Source: Batkoa obscura (taxonomy: Eukaryota; Entomophthoromycota; Entomophthoromycetes; Entomophthorales; Batkoaceae). Taken from it: DNA of 64,000 nt. Location of the stretch: assembly GCA_030770535.1 (NCBI GenBank), contig JASVEC010000001.1:1116001-1180000 (forward strand), read 5' to 3'. Made by a program: the position numbers and the translations under genes. Under the pieces are notes generated by a model that was not told where the DNA came from, searched no databases, and saw only the letters and a program-made list of their open reading frames with translations. Below, one piece after another: positions 1 through 13,204 of the stretch (its first letter is position 1; every line of letters begins with the position of its first letter).

Positions 1-1
1 G

Positions 2-70
2 AATAAATTCCAGTCGACCATTCATATCTCATTAACACCTAAGGTGGCTACACATTTAAATAGTAATTAA
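2..70 (+). CDS. C-terminal end of a small gene, cut by the window edge
   Basis: An open frame enters from the left edge and ends at the TAA at 68-70. Its last residues include TIHISLTPKVA, which resembles TIFISLTPEVA at the C-terminus of the hypothetical protein encoded at 1953-2405 on the other strand. The match is short, but both copies place it just before the stop. I infer that this is the tail of a paralogue pointing towards its partner. No function is recognised, and the rest of the gene lies outside the window. Confidence 0.4.
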   Translation, partial: NKFQSTIHISLTPKVATHLNSN

Positions 71-651
71 TAATAAATAATGTAATTTTGTTTCACTTTT
101 AATTTTAACTTTGATTACTATTTTACTTTTTGATCTTTTATTTACTATAAAATCTATTAACTTTGTATTTATAAAACCTATTTAATCAAATCATAATCAA
201 TCATTTATTATAATACCAACTATTAGATTCAATAATGCTAGATGTTCAGTGTAGTGGGGTAAATGATTTAAAATCGGATCTACAAGAATTTATTTTGGTA
301 GGTACTATCATAGATTAATCGAAGCAAGTATTTGTGAAAAACTAACGTAAAGTACCAGTACTTTTATTAAAATGTATTTATTTCTGTGCTATCTTAATAT
401 TAGCTTTAATGATTTTTTGGTTTTATTTTTAGAATAGAGTAGCTATTCTCAAATATAATTCACTTGTCCACATAATCACGTATAAAAGTGATGTTCATTT
501 TTTGAAGTGATTAAATGTATTTAAAAGCATAAATGCTCGATACATTATTCATAAAATGGGTGCAACTCCTTTTGCCAAAGGCTGTATAGTTTATAAAGAA
601 TTTAAAAATAAAAGTTTATATATATTTTATAAATGCTTGAGCCAATAAAAA
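71..651. other. Intergenic, nothing recognised
   Basis: A+T-rich spacer between the gene tail at the left edge and the tRNA-Pro gene. I see no coding frame, repeat copy or structured RNA. Confidence 0.5.
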
Positions 652-723
652 GGCTCAATGGTCTAGTGGTATGATTCACCCTTAGGGTGGGTGAGGTCCC
701 GAGTTCAATTCTCGGTTGAGCCC
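652..723 (+). tRNA. tRNA-Pro (anticodon AGG)
   Basis: A 72-base cloverleaf. The acceptor stem GGCTCAA pairs with TTGAGCC (716-722) and the discriminator is C723. The anticodon loop reads TTAGGGT, giving AGG, inside a perfect 5-bp stem. The T arm GTTCAATTC is closed by CCGAG/CTCGG. There is no intron. A run of five T's follows at about 727-731, as expected for RNA polymerase III termination. The sequence closely follows the usual eukaryotic tRNA-Pro(AGG) pattern. Confidence 0.95.
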
Positions 724-1952
724 GTTGTTTTTACACTATGATGATTTTTTGATTATCTGTCATTACAACGGTATGAGTTATTTGAGATAATGGGTTTAAA
801 AGATTACTAGTTTTATTGCTTTATGTATACTTGAGTTATTTAATCGAACAATACAGTATTAATTTTTTAACTTTTTCTATTGTGATACTATTTTCGATAA
901 TCTAGGTAACATTTTCTACTATATTCTGTAATGTTAATTCATTAAAAGATGGAACGTATTGCTATTAGTAGTTCATATTAACATTTTTAAATTTTAATTT
1001 AGCTCTATTTTTATTAATACAGTAATTAATCAGATATAAATTTTATTTAATGTAAAGGTTGAAGCTTGGTAGTTTAACTAATATTAAACCTATTGTTAAA
1101 AGCTAAAATTAGGCACTGTCAATATCGAATGTTGTTAAACTACAACTTGAGACTATATGGTAAAATTTTAATTTAAAACTCTAAAATACATGGTACTATT
1201 AAGATATTAAATTGCAAATAATACTATCTTAAAACTCCTCTTTTATGAAATATTAGATTAGTTGATTGTAATTAAGTAATTTTATAATTTAAATAATAAA
1301 GTGATAAGTGCTTCTTTATTATTTTACTTTATAAGTTATTCACATTAAACAAATTAGTGACATAAGCGTTTATTAATTGTTAAGTATTAATAATTAATAT
1401 TAATAGGCTTTATAAATAATAAGGCATAGTAGCTAGAAATATATATTTAATTCTAACTTTAATTTTAATAGCTATAGCTATCTAAACAAAGTCATATTAA
1501 ACCAAGTTTGATAAAAGTATATTGCTTTTACTTTTATAAAGTACTCTTACATGTTATAATAATATTAAATAATATATATTAGCTGTAATGGTATCAAATA
1601 ATACCAAGAAAATTAAATAGCAAAATGAAAACTCAAATATTTTCAAGTAATACCAAGATAAGAAAAGTACCATGGAAAAAGGCTCGTAAAATTTTGTTTT
1701 AAGCCAATTTGCTATGGTTCAAATTACATAATTGATCATCCTTAATAAGGTTAAACCAATGATTACAAACTTTACAAATTCAATGATATTTTAAAGTTTT
1801 AATCATTTGTAATAATACATAAACATATCTCATTCAAACTAATAAGTGTGACTATCGGTATGTTATTAGAAAATAATAAAAAATAGTTATACAGTTAAAT
1901 TACAATTTATTAAAATTAAAGCTTATATGATACATTAAAGATGAGTGATAAA
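724..1952. other. Intergenic, nothing recognised
   Basis: A+T-rich spacer between the tRNA-Pro gene and the hypothetical gene that ends at 1953. No open frame of credible length, no MITE copy and no structured RNA were seen. Confidence 0.5.
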
Positions 1953-2405
1953 TTAAGTCCTCATTCTAGCAACTTCCGGAGTTAGAGAAATAAATATTGT
2001 AAGCTCCTTTTCAGGCGTATTTAAGCTCTTTAAATTAAGAGTAGGAAATCCATTGGTCAACATAGAATCGAAATCATTAGCTAACTTGATCCTTCTTCTT
2101 GCATGTTTAAGGCTGTGGTCATCGTGAAAGAACCTTAATTGAGAGGTTGAGCAATTATTCTTCAAGGTATGGTTTAAGCTATGCTGCCTTTTGTTAGAGT
2201 ATTTATGGTGTGATAGACTGTTATCATCTTTACTGTATACTCTACTATTATTTTTTTCTATTCTAGAGGTTGGTAAAGAGTTCATTCTTGCTCTGCCATG
2301 ATGGAAGTTAGTATTTGATAACTCTTCTGTTTTATTTGGTATAGACTTTATTTTATCCCACATACGAGCTAAAGATGAATCCATATTTTGAATAATATTC
2401 TTCAT
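1953..2405 (-). CDS. Small hypothetical protein (150 aa)
   Basis: A single-exon frame of 150 residues starting MKNIIQNMDSSLARMWDKI. It is basic and rich in Ser, Asn and His, with no signal peptide, membrane segment or known domain that I can see. The N-terminal 25 residues could form an amphipathic helix. The C-terminal TIFISLTPEVARMRT resembles the gene tail at the left edge of the window, which supports a real, short, duplicated protein. Much of the middle looks unstructured. Function unknown. Confidence 0.5.
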   Translation of the reverse strand: MKNIIQNMDSSLARMWDKIKSIPNKTEELSNTNFHHGRARMNSLPTSRIEKNNSRVYSKDDNSLSHHKYSNKRQHSLNHTLKNNCSTSQLRFFHDDHSLKHARRRIKLANDFDSMLTNGFPTLNLKSLNTPEKELTIFISLTPEVARMRT

Positions 2406-4829
2406 TTTATATTTTATTAAAGTTTTTGAATTTAATTAGTTTGATTTCGGTTGTATTTATATATTCTCGATTCCATTATTTCATAATTCGATAATTTTAC
2501 TTTCTAACCGAAATTGTACTTCATTTTCAATAAGTAATGAAGCGGGCAAAAGGCTATAATGATTAATTGTAATGATGTAATAAAATAAAAGTGAGCTGAG
2601 ATTTTTTAGATTTTTCAACTTTTGGCCTAAATTGAGATTTTATTCTAATAATGAACTCGATATTTGCATTTTAACTAATTATTATAATCTGGGGTAAAGA
2701 AAATACCTTAGTGATTAAAGACGTTGAAGGTAAATAAAACTGAAGCAATTTACCCTTAGTTGCATCCTTTTTATTATTTAAGAATGATCTAGCAATTACC
2801 ATACTTCTACAGTTTATCATTTCTATTTACATTTTATAGTTAATTACTTGTGTTTACATTCAATTTTTCTCCCCCTACATCTATGAAGTCAAAAATTCAA
2901 TCATTACAGTGTACGATTATTCTCATTATTACAATATTTAGATCAGGCTCCCAATATATCTTATCTTGGTAAGAGTTATTTGTTTTCTGAAGGCACTCAA
3001 CCATTGGCTTTAACTCCCATATGAAATTCAATTACTGCATATCGTATCGTTACTTTTATTCTAACTTTTGTATACATACTAAGCATTTTAAAGTTGAAAA
3101 ATGTACCGCTATTTTCATATCTTATTATTCAATGAAAATGATATGATTTAATCATCTTTTATTGGTTAGTTTATCTGAGCTATGATTTAAACGTAAGTGT
3201 AAAATACAGCTTAGCCTAAAACTATTTTTACAAATACTAAAATAGTCTACAGATTCTTAAAGTAAACACGTGTTTGTTAATTAAGTGGTTTTATGTAATA
3301 ATATAGTTGTTTTAAAATTATAAACTTAACTATAATTTTCAAATATTAAGTAACAGATTGAAATTAAATAACAAATATAGGAAAAATGACTTATTATATC
3401 TTTAATATTAACTGAAATTAAAATACTAACATTCAAAAAAACTAATATTATGACAGTCAATGTGTAAAGTATAGACAATTATGATTAAATTACAGCATAT
3501 AATCTATAAACTTACTAAGTCCACTTTATATACAAATAAGTTCAACTATGTATGGTTTAATATGATTGGGAGTTACAAAAAGCTAGATATTAGATCACCT
3601 ACTACTGTTAATATTAATAGACAAAATAATATAATTTAAACCAATATAATATGCTAAAACAATTCTACATTTTTTTAAAGTTAAATTTTATTTATAATTG
3701 ATTGTAAAAAAAGGAATAATTTAATAATCAACCTAACCAGCTTAATAAGATTATAGCTTTTAATTAAATTATATTTAGGCTTTTTATTATGTAATTAAAA
3801 TTATAGCACATCAATAGATTTTAGAATATAAAATAATTTGCTTTTTAAAGATTAGAAATATCAAATTGCTAATCAATCAAAAAATGTTATTTATTTAATG
3901 TGTTATTAAATATTATTTTAAGGTTATTTGATATAGTTAAATAATAAACCTATCCCTGAATTTTAGTTTTATTATTTAATTAGTCAATTTATCTATCCCT
4001 GAACTTTTATTTGATTTTAAGCTTTTTTATACTTTAAATTAGCTAATTTAACTAATGAACAAAATTTTAATTATTAATATTATTAATTTACTATATTTAT
4101 ATCTAATAAGTTTATTTACTGTTAGATGCTTTATAGTTTAAATATAAATAAAGTATTTAACAAAAATAACGTAAAAAACAAAGTTGATATATTTTCTATA
4201 AATTTAATTAAAATACATTATAAATTTAGTTAAATGAAAAATGAAAAATCAATTAAAATATTAAATATCATAAAATAAATAGTTGTTGTACTCAGTAGTT
4301 AAAGTGTAAATATTACACCCTTAAAAAATTAAAAAAACTATCACCAATGATAGCATAGGTTATTTGAGGAAATAAACAAGATAAAGAAAAAAAGTCATAT
4401 AACCCATTATTTATGGAAACCTTAAGATGCTAACAAAAATATTGGAATAGTACACTAAAATATTTGAAACATTTTTTATTCAATAGTTTAATATGAACTA
4501 AAAATAAAAGTAAACTATTCCAAACCCTGAAAACAACGTCCTACTGATAAGGGTAAATGACTATTGAATACACCTGAAGAGTCTTCATATAATTGTACTG
4601 AAGGAGTAAAGTTCAAAGAGATGTAAATAATTCAAAGCAAGGGATTGACGCTACATAAATGATGAAGACAGGGCTAAAACCTACAAGCAAAACTTAAAAA
4701 AGCCAATAAATTTTTGACACTTGATTCTTAATCTTATCTAGTACAAAATCGGTATAAATACAAATGTTTAAAAAATACGGCGATTCTTTTATTTAAATGA
4801 TGAAAGCCTGTCCATTACAAATAATTGTT
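2406..4829. other. Intergenic, nothing recognised
   Basis: About 2.4 kb of very A+T-rich DNA with no convincing open frame on either strand. No MITE copies, tRNAs or duplicated segments were noticed. Confidence 0.5.
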
Positions 4830-7629
4830 TCAAAGCTTTCTTTTCTTTCGGACCATTTCTTCCTTAGATACTTCTATATGGTTAATATCAAAACCACATT
4901 CTATATCGTCTTTGGACGCTTCTTCATACGAAGTAAGCTCTGAATCATCTTCATATCCATCCAATGCTTCATATAGCTTTCTTGTAATTTTTACTTCTTT
5001 TTTACGCCAAACTTCTTGGATTTCTTCCGTTTCTCTACCTTCTGTTTTTCCTTGGCCATTCAATTTACTAGTGTGTGCTTTATCTCTACCATGCCCATCT
5101 TCAAACATTTGCTCATCTATTACTATTCCTTCTTCACTTATTTGCGCTTCTTCAATTTCTTTCGCCTCTTCATTTATTTGCTCTTCTCTTACTTTTTGTC
5201 CTTTTATTTTTTCTTTTTCCATTTCCTTGTCCTTATCTTCGTTACTGTTTTTATTTTTTATTTTAGACTGGGGCCTAAACACTCTTTTAAATTCTTTTAT
5301 AGGGATCGAAAAAGAGCTGTAGTCAGCATAAGTTGGGATAATTGCAGGACAGAACTTGATTGGGTAGTATGTTAGCCCACCTGTCAAAGAATAAATATTG
5401 GTGAAGTCTTTATATATAAACGCTTCGGGTGCAGTTATTTCTTTGGCCTTAATTAACATTCTTTTATTGATACAATTATCACAATTACATTCTTCTTGAC
5501 ATATAAAACAATGCCATTCTTTAAGTTGAGAAATTGAATAGGGATCTGTGTTCTCTTTAGTAACCAGAACTTTATGACATACTTTGGATTTACATTTACT
5601 ACAACTTACCACGTCGATCCCTAAGTGGATTTCTTTACAAGGTTTACAGTGCATGTTTCTCTAAATCAAAATAAGTATTGAAACTTCATTAGGAATGGCA
5701 ACTTACCCTTTTTAATAAGAAATAGTTCTTTAATGCTACAGTAAGCGTTGAATGAACATTGGAGCCATTTTTATATACCATACTAAAATTAAAGTTAAAC
5801 ATTACTCCTTTATAAAAAAACTACTTACTTTATGTATGGTTCATTCGGAACAATTTCGTTGCTTCCGTTTTTTTGCAAATAATTATTAAGTGTAGAAATA
5901 AAATCACAAGTTTTTTGGCTTATAACTTCTACACTTTTAACACTTTTAAATTGAATAAATTTCATGTTTTTGCACACTCTTCCCATCCCAAGGCAGTGAA
6001 TACAAATTTCATGCCCGATTTCATTTCCGTTCTCACATAAACCACAATGAAAATAATGAAGATAGATATCTGATTTACAAAAATCGCAAACTATATTGTA
6101 TTCGTAATATGAATCTTCAGGCAAAACAGTTGGTTCTATTCCTTTAATTAAACGAACGCTGTCATCTTTTATTTCATCTCTAAGCGAATGACAATAAAGT
6201 TCTAACAATAATTTATAATCTTCTACAAAGTTACTTAATTTATTTCGGCAATAAGCTTTGATTTTGTTTTTTTTATTCTTTTCCATCCATCTCATCATCT
6301 TATTAATCCCATAATCCACCATTCTTTTCGTTTGGTAAATCTCTGGTTTCAAGATCCTTCGGTTAATCAGATTGACTTCTTCAATCGCATATTTCAACGA
6401 TTTAGCTGTATTTCTATTCCATGAGTATTTGACATTAGCTCCTTTACCAACATTAACGACCTGATGAGCACATAAAGAAGGAACAAAAACAAAATCACCA
6501 AGGCATTGTTCAATAAGCGTTACTTTAAATGGCATTTCCATTATTTTATGAACCGGCATACAATAGTTATCTTGATCTAATGAATAAAACCCCCCTCCAT
6601 TTTCAGCAAAGAATTTTCGTGCTAATTTTCGATTATTTGTGTCAATCATAAACCAAAGGGCTTTACTGCCATTTTCGCTGCTTACCATAATATTGTGACC
6701 TACTGAACCGCAAATGTCAAAGTGTGCTGGGGTATAAGTACCTTCATACCCAACATAAAGCATCAAGTTATCAATTGAATTCTTGTTCATACTATTAAGG
6801 TCATTGCATCCCAAATATTGTAAATCGGAAGGAATAATTTTATTGATTTTATTCTTCCATTCAGGTGGGTACTCGATATCTTTACCGTATAGTAATGGAG
6901 AACTCTCACAAGACTTTTTGCGCTCCATCGATTCACAAAATTTAGTGAATGTCATAAATCTATCCTGTTTTTTCTTTAAATCTCGGACTGCGACTTCTAT
7001 TTAAATGTTTAGCTTCACTTATATTCCACATTATCAATCTTACCAGTGCTTTTCATCTTTTTTTTCAACCAGTCTAAACTAAATAGCTCACTATCAAATT
7101 GCTCCAACTTGTGTAAATTCTTAATTACCAATGGTGTCCCTTGTATAACTACTTTCTCATCAACTTCGTTGAGAATCTTATCCCAACCTTCCGAAGCATC
7201 AATTGTAAAACCCTCAACGAAGTTAGGGTACCTTATCAAATTTTCATAGCTATATTCTTCTTCACTATATTTCATTTCATCTGCATCATTGTATTTATTA
7301 ACTACTTCCTCTAAATTCGTTGGTGAAAAATACTGACCATTTTTTTGATTAACTAGATTGTTTGTATTATTGTTTTTGGTATCTTGATTCAATGAATTAT
7401 TTTCTTCATAAACTAGACTGCTATTATTACTATCTTCGATTTGAGTCAGTGAACTTGTTTCTTCATTAAATAGAATGTCAATATTATAATCCTCAAATTC
7501 TTGATTCAACAAGTCATTTTGTTGATCAACTGGATTTTCAGCATTATTATTTTCACTTTCTTGAGTTAGTGATCCAGTTATTTCATCGACTAGGTTGTCA
7601 GTATTACTATCCTTAATATCTTCGCTCAT
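4830..7629 (-). CDS. JmjC-domain protein with Cys-rich zinc-finger region (886 aa, four exons)
   Basis: Exons on the minus strand: 7629-7044, 6996-5829, 5782-5707 and 5660-4830. The introns are 47, 46 and 46 bases with GTAAG donors, and all phases close. The first 130 residues are acidic and Asn-rich. The JmjC fold follows (about residues 140-400), with the iron ligands visible as TPAHFD (H287, D289) and CAHQVVNVG (H373). The family is Fe(II)/2-oxoglutarate-dependent and often demethylates histones. After it come two Cys clusters: CDFCKSD...CGLC, then CSKCKSKVCH...CFICQEECNCDNC. The second resembles the zf-4CXXC_R1 domain of some chromatin proteins. The last 150 residues are Glu/Lys-rich and probably coiled or disordered. 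A nuclear chromatin role is inferred. The metal triad looks intact; the exact substrate cannot be told. Confidence 0.85.
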
Positions 7630-9011
7630 TAAATAATTCGTTCAAGATTGAAAGTCTATCTGATTTTAATTCAAGTTTTCTTCTTTTTGCCATAACTTTT
7701 TCTAAGCTCCATCACTTAAATTCCATCCAATAAGATTTCATCTATCATAACTTTTGCTTTTATTTTTGCATTTTTAAAAAAATGTGGATTCAACTTCTGT
7801 GCAGGATTGTTTGAATAATCTATACTTTTGATTTTTTATAACTTGACCAATATTAAATAAAATTAATAATACTCAAAGCGCAATAAACTTTGGATACCAA
7901 TATATTATCAACTGTCCAAAGTTTTATTTAAGAAGTATATTTTTAGAATATTAAAACCAAAGTTAGTTTATTACAAAAATTGTCTTCTTCACCTTCTTCA
8001 AATCTACAAACTATTTAGATTTGAGCTACCTTTTAAGAATTGTATAAGTCAGGTAAGATCTAAGTAAACTGTAATATAAAAGCATTGAGATCAAAATGTG
8101 ATTAAATACAAGAATTATTGTAGTAAGCCAAAGCTATAAAAAATGCTTAAAAATCAAATTATTTGCAAAAACTTGTTATAAACATTTAATCAAGTAAAAT
8201 ATAAATAAATCTGTTTAAACATTATAATCTAATCAAAGCTGTTATCTTATTATAAAAATGTATACTTTATTAAATAGATTGTGTTGTCAGGCTGAAAAAA
8301 CCATACTAAACTTTATAATAAATAGGTAGAGGGCGGATAAATTTTCAACCAATAAAAACATATAAAAAACAAGGGATAAAATTCAATCCAATAAAATAGA
8401 ATCAAGAAATATATGGAACATAGCAACCCTTTTCATTACATAAGCAATATGGGAGGGTTTTTATATAGTTTTTAGCTTTATAGTTAACAGGCATATTAAA
8501 AACAATACCAATATTCTAAATTTTATTGTTAAACTTGAACACTAAGCTTTATTGTAAATTAAACAAAAAACCCAGAATTATAGATATTAAATCACAGAAA
8601 TCATTACATCATGAGCTAATACTATTGTGCATAACCCCGGTTTACTCAAGTTACCTGCAGAAATCTATTTTTATTACTCAAAATTGTCAAGAATAAATTA
8701 TGAATAAAATTATGAATAAAAGGAAATAAATAAAATACAAAAAAATAGTTGGATATACACAAATAGTTTTGCTTTTAATCTTTTTTATACTCTACTACTT
8801 CATAATTTTGTTTATTATTTATACAAATAAGCTAAATTACTGTATATTTAAGGGTTTTATATAATTCTGAGACCAAAAGTAGTTTAAAATCCATTTACTA
8901 AATCAAAAAAGTTAACCTAGCTGTTCAAGAATAAAAATCCAAATTTCTGTAATCTGACTTAAGCGAACCAATTTAAATTGAGAAAAAGTAAGTTTGACTT
9001 TTTAATTTAAA
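7630..9011. other. Divergent intergenic region, nothing recognised
   Basis: About 1.4 kb separating the JmjC gene (leftward) from the large acidic gene (rightward), so it should hold both promoters. It is A+T-rich, with no coding frame or recognised site. Confidence 0.5.
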
Positions 9012-12000
9012 ATGAGTGCCGAAAATCCGATTGATTCAAAGATTGGACCTAAGGGTAACTTAAATCAATTTAAATTAAACCAGGCTGAAGGTGCCCATGT
9101 TGCTGGTTCTACTACAGTGAGTGATGACATTATCACAGGTGTTTCAAACAGTGTAATTGAAGCAAAATCAGTATCTGAAGTAGTCTCAGGAGCGGCTGAA
9201 GAAACAACTGAGAACAGCGCAGAGAAGCAATATAATCACATACAGGAGGCTGTTATACATGCATCTGAAGCTTATATTGAGGCTTCAAAGGGAATCGAGA
9301 ACGAAATTCGTGAATCAGTGCCAACTACTAGCTGGGAAGGTGAGGTAGCCAATGAGATCGTTGGTGATGATATTGGTATAAATAATGAGAATGGAGGTGA
9401 AGTAAGCGAAGAAGAGATAGATGATAGTAGTATTTCTAGTGTTTATAATCGGGAGAACCATCCTAACAGTTTTAATCAAAAAGAAACTTTTATTTCTGAA
9501 AGTAGAGATGCTAATGAAATTAATGAGGAAAGAGAAAGTAGAACCGGTAATATTTGTATACTTTTTAACTTATTAAGTATTAATTTATAATTTGATTAGA
9601 TCACGAAAAGAATGAATGGGATGCCATCGAAGTTTCTAATCGTCCAGCCTTTAGCTTAAAGGATTTACCTGATAAATCTTCAACGAATAATACAAATAGT
9701 AAAAGTTCCGCAATTTCTGAAACCGATGCGTTTGCTTCTATGCTTGTAGAAAGTGTAACCAATGATACATTCAAAGACCAAAAAAATTCATCTCATATTG
9801 AAGATATTGACATTAATTCCATATTAGATCTTGATCAAAACACTGTTAATAAAAACACGAAAGTAGTCAATGGCTTAAGTGATGAAGCAAAAGAAAAAGA
9901 AAAAACAGAAGAAAGGTTAAATAATGGCAGCGAATCATGTAGATCTACTAAGGAGTTAGAAGAAGTTTTGAACCATGAGTTCAGAGATTCATTTTCCCTT
10001 AATGATTTTGATGTGTTTAAAAATACACATTTGCAGCGGGAAAATGCCAAGAAATCCAAAAGCAATCCAGAAGTTTTTGATTATACTCCTGTTTCTTCTA
10101 AACCAACTAACATTGGAGACGATGTTGGCGATCCAGGTAAAAAGAAATTAAATCATTTATATTAAACTGGAATAATTAATTAAATAGAATTGAAAGGTAA
10201 GATTTCTAATGATATTAAGACTTCAGAAGATTCCGAATCTTTAAAGCTTGATTGTAGTCAATCATTGAAATCGAAAGCAGATCATACTTTAGTTAAAGAA
10301 GATGAACCGGTTAAATTGGAGAAAAAAGCGGATATTCAAGATAACACTCAAGAAGTAATTGATGAAAATGATATTAATCAAAATAGCTCAAATAATATCG
10401 ATTTGAATGAGAATGATAAATCAACAATCAATAAAGCAAATGAAGGCAATTATTTTAGTAAACTTAATGATTCTATTGGACATGAGATTATGCAAAATAA
10501 AATAAACAATCAAAATCAGAATTGTAATAAAGATATTAAAAGGGGTGACTTAAACTTATCTGTTTCAAATAATATGCGGGAATTCGCTTTTGATAACTAT
10601 GATGGCCAAAATAATAACATAAATAGTATTGAACAAAACACTAAAGCAATTGATCATAAGAATGACATGGATAAGATTATTAATGAAAATGGTAAGTATA
10701 TATTATCTTCAATAATAATTATTATAATAAAATATAGGTTATAATGAACATGAAACTATGAATGATCAGTTGCATGATAATGGTGAAGGTGAAGTATATC
10801 TCAAGCTAAATGGTAATTTTAGTTATACTATATAAAAAACACCAATTTATAATAATATATAGATTCTGATGAAAAGTCAAACAATAGCTTACCAATTGAA
10901 ACTAGTCAAAATAATTCATCAAATGTAATACATTCTATATTCCATACACAAGAAGAATCAGAAAAATATGATAACGCTGTTGAAATTACTAAATTAATAG
11001 ATGATTTAACAACAAATTTATTTACGTTTAATGAAGATGTGATCTTTAAATCTCTATTAAAGGTAGATGAAGCATATAATCCAAATAATATTCCAAATGC
11101 TATTGAAGAGGTTTTTGATGAAAACTATAATAGAGAGAATGGACTTGCTAATGATGAAAACGAAAATATTGATAGTAAAAATGAAATTTTAACTGGATCA
11201 ATTTTAGATTATGATGGTGCGGATCATTTGGGTAATGGAGTTCACAATGCATTACATATCCAAAGAATAGAAGATCAAGGTGATGAGGGGGGGGAGAATC
11301 ACGATGGTAATACTGAATTTATTAATAATTATTATAACGATGAATATCGTTTTCGTGGTTATATGGCATCTAGCGGGGATGATAGCGATGGTTTTGCTAA
11401 AAAGCCATTAACTATGGCACCAACAGCAGCTAATCAAAACGATTATACAAGTGACCCAGTAGAAGATGTATTTGCAGAAGAAAGTGAAAATGATAGTGTT
11501 AAGGATTTTTATGATAATGAGTTAAATAAAAATTTTACGAAAACTCAAACGGACAGTAAAGATGAAGAATCATTATGGGATAACCAACAAAATGAGAGAA
11601 GCTCAGATGACAGTGATACTTGGAATAGAATTTCAAAGGAAAATAAAAGCAATAATAAAATTAATAATAAAACCAAAAAAATAGTTTTAGAGGAATCAAA
11701 TCAAAACCAAAGAGAAGAGTGGCATAAATTAAGTAAGCCATCCTCGAAAGCAAGTAATAATGCTGTAGTTAATAAGTTAACTGCAAAATGGGTGAATGGA
11801 ATAAAGGAAGAAGACCTCAATGAAGTAAACTTTGATGTGCCAGGTGAAAGTTGGAAAACGTATTTGAAATGGATTATAGCTAGCAAAGATAAAGACTTTA
11901 AAGATGCGTCAATAGTAGATCAACCCATATTAAGTGATGTCGAAGATGAATGGAAAGATAGACCAAGGAGCTTTTCAGATTTTTATGTTAAATCGTGGTC

Positions 12001-13204
12001 TAGCGGTAGTCAAAATGAGGAGTATTATGAAGATGATGAAAGATCCGAAAGAAAAGGCAAGAAGAAATTATGCGAAGAAAATGGCCATGCAAATAAAAGT
12101 TCAGTTAAGGTAATAGTAATTTAATTATTCATACTAGTGATAACGATTATATAGGAATCTGACAATAAAGAGCTCAAAGGAAATCTAGATGAAGAATTAG
12201 GATCGAACTCAAGCTCAAAGCAAGAATCAAATCCCACCATACAATCGGGGAATTATAGTAGTTCATTTTTAGAACTTTTAACTGAACAAAAAGAGTTTGA
12301 TGATAAAAAGTTAGATTGCTTTGATAAAAATTCCGATATCCATGTAAAACATGTTGACGATAGTCTAAATGATTTTTCAAGCAATGTTGTAAATCCAAAA
12401 TCTATTTCAGTATTACCAGAAGACAATGATAATAATAGCAACAATAATTATAATAAAGGCAATAATAATGGTGTTAATCACAATATAAATAATATCAGTG
12501 ATAATAATAATAATGTCACCAATGGTAATACGAGTAATAATATTAGTAATGACAAAGAGATTGAAGATTTATTAAACTCAATCAATTCAGTAAATTTGAC
12601 CCATATTAAACCATCAGCGCCAAGTATAAATTTAAAACGTGGGCAAAGCGAAACATCAAATGGCAGTAATAAAAGTGCAAATCACGGCTCTAATGAATTT
12701 ATTGATTTTAAAAATAATCCAGTAATTCATTATAGTAACGAAGTATTAAATAAATCCAAAAGAGGGGAAGATAACGATAATGAGCTATTAAAAGCAAAAA
12801 GACAAGCCACTGAATTATGTAGTAGTAAATCAGGCCAAATATTTAAGGATAACAATGAAGAGTTGAATAAAATTCCATCAATTTTAACATCAAATAGGAA
12901 GATCAAATCCAATTTACAATTTGATTTACTTGGGGTATCAGATAGCAAAGATGATAATAATAAATCAAGCCCTCAAATTAATGGTATTGATATTGGTCAA
13001 AAAGTAGAAACAAGTAATCAACGCGAAACTCGAGTTAAAATTGTATACTTTGACACTCCAAATGGCCCACAAAAATTTGTATGGGATTTAATTTATAATC
13101 CATATTATTTATTAAGAGAATTCTGTACCAAAAACAATATCACCAATGAACATTATTTTGATGGTTTATTATTTTACCTTAACCGGTTTCAAAAAAATTA
13201 TTAA
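9012..13204 (+). CDS. Large acidic Asn/Ser-rich hypothetical protein (1315 aa, six exons)
   Basis: Exons: 9012-9546, 9600-10136, 10188-10691, 10738-10812, 10863-12109 and 12155-13204. The introns are 53, 51, 46, 50 and 45 bases, all GT-AG, and the frame closes through every one. Almost the whole protein is low-complexity and acidic, with many Asn, Asp, Glu, Ser and Lys residues and an Asn-run region encoded near 12430-12550. There is no signal peptide or membrane segment. Two short parts look folded: a Trp-containing segment around SWKTYLKWIIAS (encoded near 11850), and the last 60 residues, beginning RVKIVYFDTPNGPQKFVWDL and including LLREFCTKNN. The tail has the look of a small beta/alpha protein-interaction domain, but I do not recognise the family. 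The protein may be a scaffold; function unknown. Confidence 0.75.

Noticed and set aside
4825-5322. Plus-strand frames opposite the last JmjC exon (4825-5322, 5016-5375, 5075-5266)
   Set aside because: Antisense shadows of a Glu/Lys-rich coding region. The minus-strand frame joins correctly to the upstream exons.
12174-12948. Minus-strand frames opposite exon 6 of the large acidic gene
   Set aside because: Antisense shadows. The plus-strand exon joins in frame over five introns.
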